Part shown: positions 61,446 through 64,000 of the stretch, piece by piece
How positions within the stretch are numbered: the first letter of the stretch is position 1
Layout of the letters: each line of letters begins with the position of its first letter
DNA from: Hyphomicrobiales bacterium
GTDB taxonomy: Bacteria; Pseudomonadota; Alphaproteobacteria; Rhizobiales; Beijerinckiaceae
Direction of reading: 5' to 3'
Assembly (NCBI GenBank): GCA_027489955.1
Contig: JAIXYZ010000013.1
Coordinates: 496,001 to 560,000 of the forward strand
DNA length: 64,000 nucleotides
Notes under the pieces: model-generated
The model's input: the letters and a program-made list of their open reading frames with translations, nothing else
The model's database searches: none
Told to the model about the DNA's origin: nothing
Translations under genes and position numbers: made by a program

Positions 61446-62420
61446 ATGAAACGTCGTCATCTGGTGCAGATCCTGCCGGCCGCCTTCATCGCGGCCATGA
61501 TTCCGGGCAGCGTCCTGGCGCAGACCAAGGTCACGCTGACCCATTCCTCGCCGGCCAACAGCCATTTCGGCCTCGCCGCAGAGGAGTTCAAGAAGACCGT
61601 CGAGTCCGGCTCGAAGGGCAAGTATCAGGTCGTCGTCCAGCGCCTGGACAACGAGCGCGAGGCGATGGAGAGCGTCCAGCTCGGCTCGCAGGAATTCGCC
61701 ATGGGCTCCAGCGGCCCGGCCGGCAATTTCGTGCCGGAAGTGCGCGTCCTCGACGTGCCCTTCCTTTTCCGCGACTACGCCCACGCCCGCGGTGTGCTCG
61801 ACAGCGAGGTCGGCAAGGAGCTCCTGGCCAAGTTCAAGGCCAAGGGCATGATCGGCGTCGCCTGGATGGAGAACGGCTTCCGCCACCTCACCACCGGTAA
61901 GAAGGAAGTCGCCAGCCCCGCCGACGTGAAGGGCCTCAAGATCCGCACCATGGAGAACCAGGTGCACATGCAGGCCTGGCAGGCCGCCGGCGTGCTGCCC
62001 ACGCCGATGGCGTTCTCCGAGCTCCCGCCAGCCCTCCAGCAGGGCACGGTGGACGGTCAGGAGAACCCGATCCCGATCATCGTCTCCAACAACTTCAACC
62101 AGCTCCAGAAGTACCTCTTCCTGACCGGCCACGTGTACTCGCCGGGCATCCTCGTCGGCTCGCCGGCCTTCTGGGACAAGCTGTCCCCCGAGGACCGGAC
62201 CGTGTTCGAGACCGCCGCACGCCGGGCCGTCCAGGCCAACCGCGCCAAGGTCGAGCTCGACGAGCGCGAAGGCGTGGCGGAGCTGCGCCGCCGCGGCATG
62301 GACGTGCGCGACGTCGCCGATCGCGGCGCCTATCAGGACGCCATGAAGGTCGCCATCACCAAGTTCGAGGGTGAGTTCGGCGCCGACCTGATGCGCCGGA
62401 TCCGGGAGTGGAAGAAGTGA
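61446..62420 (+). CDS. TRAP transporter substrate-binding protein (DctP family)
   Basis: 324 residues, signal peptide MKRRHLVQILPAAFIAAMIPG...VLA, cleavage near 26. Typical DctP: HSSPANSHFGLAAEEFKKTVESGSKGKYQVVV, GSQEFAMGSSGPAG, VAWMENGFRHLTTGKKEV, VKGLKIRTMENQVHMQAWQAAGVLPTPMAFSELPPALQQGTVDGQENP, with the conserved carboxylate-binding Arg in LKIRTME. GGGAGGGAAC just before ATG 61446. Closer to the classical C4-dicarboxylate/sugar-acid DctP than the first TRAP set. Confidence 0.95.
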   Translation: MKRRHLVQILPAAFIAAMIPGSVLAQTKVTLTHSSPANSHFGLAAEEFKKTVESGSKGKYQVVVQRLDNEREAMESVQLGSQEFAMGSSGPAGNFVPEVRVLDVPFLFRDYAHARGVLDSEVGKELLAKFKAKGMIGVAWMENGFRHLTTGKKEVASPADVKGLKIRTMENQVHMQAWQAAGVLPTPMAFSELPPALQQGTVDGQENPIPIIVSNNFNQLQKYLFLTGHVYSPGILVGSPAFWDKLSPEDRTVFETAARRAVQANRAKVELDEREGVAELRRRGMDVRDVADRGAYQDAMKVAITKFEGEFGADLMRRIREWKK

Positions 62421-62917
62421 AGCCAGTCTCGGTCGCGTTTCTGCGACTGGACAGGATGACGACGCTGGCCGCCGCCGTGGCGGCCAGCATCGCCCTGGCG
62501 GTTGCGGTGGCCGCGGGCGTCTGGCAGGTGGCGTCGCGCTTCCTGTTCCAGTCGCCCGCCGTCTGGTCCGAGGCGCTCGTGCGCCTCTCGCTCATCTGGA
62601 TGGTCCTCCTGGGCCTTGCCGTCGCGTTGCGCCAGGGCGCGCTCGTTTCCATCGACATCGCGCACCGGATGACGTCCGGCCGCATGCGGGTCGTGGTGGA
62701 GACCGTCGCGCTGGTGTCCAACCTGACGCTGCTCGCAACGCTGTTCTGGTTCGGCATCGCCATGGCCCAGCGGGTCTGGTTCCAGGAAATGGCCGGCCTC
62801 GAGATCTCGATCTCGTGGGGCTACGCCGCCATTCCGGCCGGCGCGGTCTTCGCCGCCATCGGCGCCATCGCCCACTATCTCGATCGCCGCAACGGCGAGC
62901 TGGAGGCCGCCATATGA
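62417..62917 (+). CDS. TRAP transporter small membrane subunit (DctQ)
   Basis: 166 residues, GTG 62417 overlapping the DctP stop, GGGAG 8 bases upstream. Four membrane helices; family block WQVASRFLFQSPAVWSEALVRLSLIWMVLLGLAVALRQGALVSIDI and the long VWFQEMAGLEISISWGYAAIPAGAVFAAIGA. ATGA overlap with dctM. Confidence 0.93.
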   Translation: MKPVSVAFLRLDRMTTLAAAVAASIALAVAVAAGVWQVASRFLFQSPAVWSEALVRLSLIWMVLLGLAVALRQGALVSIDIAHRMTSGRMRVVVETVALVSNLTLLATLFWFGIAMAQRVWFQEMAGLEISISWGYAAIPAGAVFAAIGAIAHYLDRRNGELEAAI

Positions 62918-64000
62918 CCGGCGCCATGCTGTCCGCCATGCTGGTCCTGTTCGCGGTCAGCGTGCCCGTCGCCGTGGCGATCGGCATCGCTGCGCTGCTT
63001 GGCCTGTGGGGCTTCACCAGCCTGCCACTGATCGTCTCGGCCCAGCAGGTCTTCATCGCGCTGGACCGCTTCCCGCTGGCGGCGATCCCGTTCTTCATCC
63101 TGGCCGGCAACATCATGGATGTCGGCGGCCTGTCGCGGCGGCTGGTCGAGCTGGCGCGGTCGTTCGTCGGCGGCATCCAGGGCGGCCTTGCGGCCACCTG
63201 CGTGCTGACCTGCATGATCTTCGCCGCCATCTCGGGCAGTTCCGTCGCCACCACCTTCGCGGTGGGCTCGGTTCTGATCCCGGCTCTGGTGCGCTACGGC
63301 TACCCCGTGGGCTTCGCCGCCGCGCTCCAGGCCACGGCCGCCGAGCTCGGCGTCGTCATCCCGCCATCGATCCCGATGATCCTGTACGGCGTCGCGACGC
63401 AGACCTCGATCCCCGAGCTCTTCATCGCCGGCTTCGGCCCGGGCATCCTGATCAGCGGCGCGCTGAGCGCGACCGTGCTTATCTGGTGCCGCATCCGCGG
63501 CTGGGGCCTGCGGGACGGGGAAGGGCGCCTGCGCCGTCGCCATGCCATCGCCCAGGCCTTCTGGGCCCTGCTCATGCCGGTCATCGTGCTTGGCGGCATC
63601 TATGGCGGCGTCACCACGCCGACCGAGGCCAGCGTCATCGCCGTCGCCTATGCCCTCTTCGTCGCCATGGCGATCCACCGCGAGATCGGCTTCAAGGACC
63701 TGTATCCGATCTTCAAGAAGTCGGTCGTCTCGTCCTCGGTGATCATGTTCATCATCGCGACCGCCAGCCTGTTCAGCTACCTCCTGAACCGGCAGGGCGT
63801 GCCTGATGCCGCGGCGGCCTGGCTCGTTCAGACCTTCGACGGACCGGCCCTGTTCATGCTCGCGGTGAACGGTTTTCTCTTCATCGTCGGCATGTTCATC
63901 GAGACCAATGCCAGCATCATCGTCCTGGGCCCCATCCTGGGCGAGGCGGCACAGCGCTTCGGCATCGACACCGTCCATTTCGGCACGGTGATGGTGGTGA
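62914..64000 (+). CDS. TRAP transporter large permease (DctM), truncated by window end
   Basis: Open from ATG 62914 to the window end (362 codons), so the C-terminal quarter is outside. Family blocks: LAAIPFFILAGNIMDVGGLSRRLVELA, AAISGSSVATTFAVGSVLIPALVRYGYPVGFAAALQATAAELGVVIPPSIPMILYG, GIYGGVTTPTEASVIAVAYAL and GMFIETNASIIVLGPIL. About ten membrane segments are in the window. Third gene of the second TRAP operon. Confidence 0.95.
   Translation, partial: MTGAMLSAMLVLFAVSVPVAVAIGIAALLGLWGFTSLPLIVSAQQVFIALDRFPLAAIPFFILAGNIMDVGGLSRRLVELARSFVGGIQGGLAATCVLTCMIFAAISGSSVATTFAVGSVLIPALVRYGYPVGFAAALQATAAELGVVIPPSIPMILYGVATQTSIPELFIAGFGPGILISGALSATVLIWCRIRGWGLRDGEGRLRRRHAIAQAFWALLMPVIVLGGIYGGVTTPTEASVIAVAYALFVAMAIHREIGFKDLYPIFKKSVVSSSVIMFIIATASLFSYLLNRQGVPDAAAAWLVQTFDGPALFMLAVNGFLFIVGMFIETNASIIVLGPILGEAAQRFGIDTVHFGTVMVV

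Overview
The window is strongly GC-rich, gene-dense DNA from a motile alphaproteobacterium. Evidence for the class is the combination of CtrA (with D51), SciP and FlbD beside flagellar genes, CtrA-like TTAA-type boxes upstream of flagellar operons, a PmtA-like methyltransferase, PrtD/PrsE-type secretion genes and many tripartite TRAP transport genes. The order (Hyphomicrobiales versus Rhodospirillales) cannot be settled from the sequence alone.

Layout. 1-2.4 kb: end of a CheY-like gene, then cheB and cheR. 2.5-20 kb: ctrA diverges from fliI-fliJ; a small metal/copper-type pair (His-rich secreted protein plus DUF305) and a YbhN-like membrane protein follow; then, all on the minus strand, flhA, a sensor kinase, flbD, fliN, fliH, fliG, fliF, sciP, flgD and fliK. 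FliF/G/N are the MS ring and switch, FliH/I/J the export ATPase complex, FlhA the export gate, FlgD/FliK hook assembly; CtrA, SciP and FlbD are the transcriptional hierarchy. 20-27 kb: mnmA, a PmtA-like gene, tRNA-Met, a Crp/FixK-type regulator, and a convergent response regulator and hybrid kinase.

27-34 kb: a minus-strand type I secretion locus (membrane fusion protein, ABC exporter) led by two unusual putative cargo genes: a Gln/Asn/Gly-rich low-complexity protein and a 634-residue protein with repeats of a Q-x-N-x(3)-D-x-D motif. No RTX nonapeptides are present. An intrinsic terminator sits between the two cargo genes, and a lone IS1595-type zinc-ribbon protein diverges from the locus. 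I regard this as the best candidate for an undescribed system.

34-49 kb: several small genes, an XRE regulator, a dienelactone hydrolase, a zinc alcohol dehydrogenase, a (CA)13 microsatellite, then a LysR gene and a same-strand catabolic operon (SDR, hydrolase, DctP-Q-M TRAP transporter, HxGTHxD cyclase-family hydrolase, amidase, SDR, enoyl-CoA hydratase) for an unidentified, probably amide- or imide-bearing acid.

49-58.9 kb: mannose-1-phosphate guanylyltransferase and phosphomannomutase, a DUF2793/peptidase S74 phage-tail-like gene, an AT-rich island with one small gene, then an N-acyltransferase-ACP-KAS-MaoC set convergent with inositol-phosphate synthase, suggestive of special lipid synthesis. 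59-64 kb: glycerate 2-kinase divergent from a FadR-type regulator and a second TRAP transporter whose DctM runs off the window.
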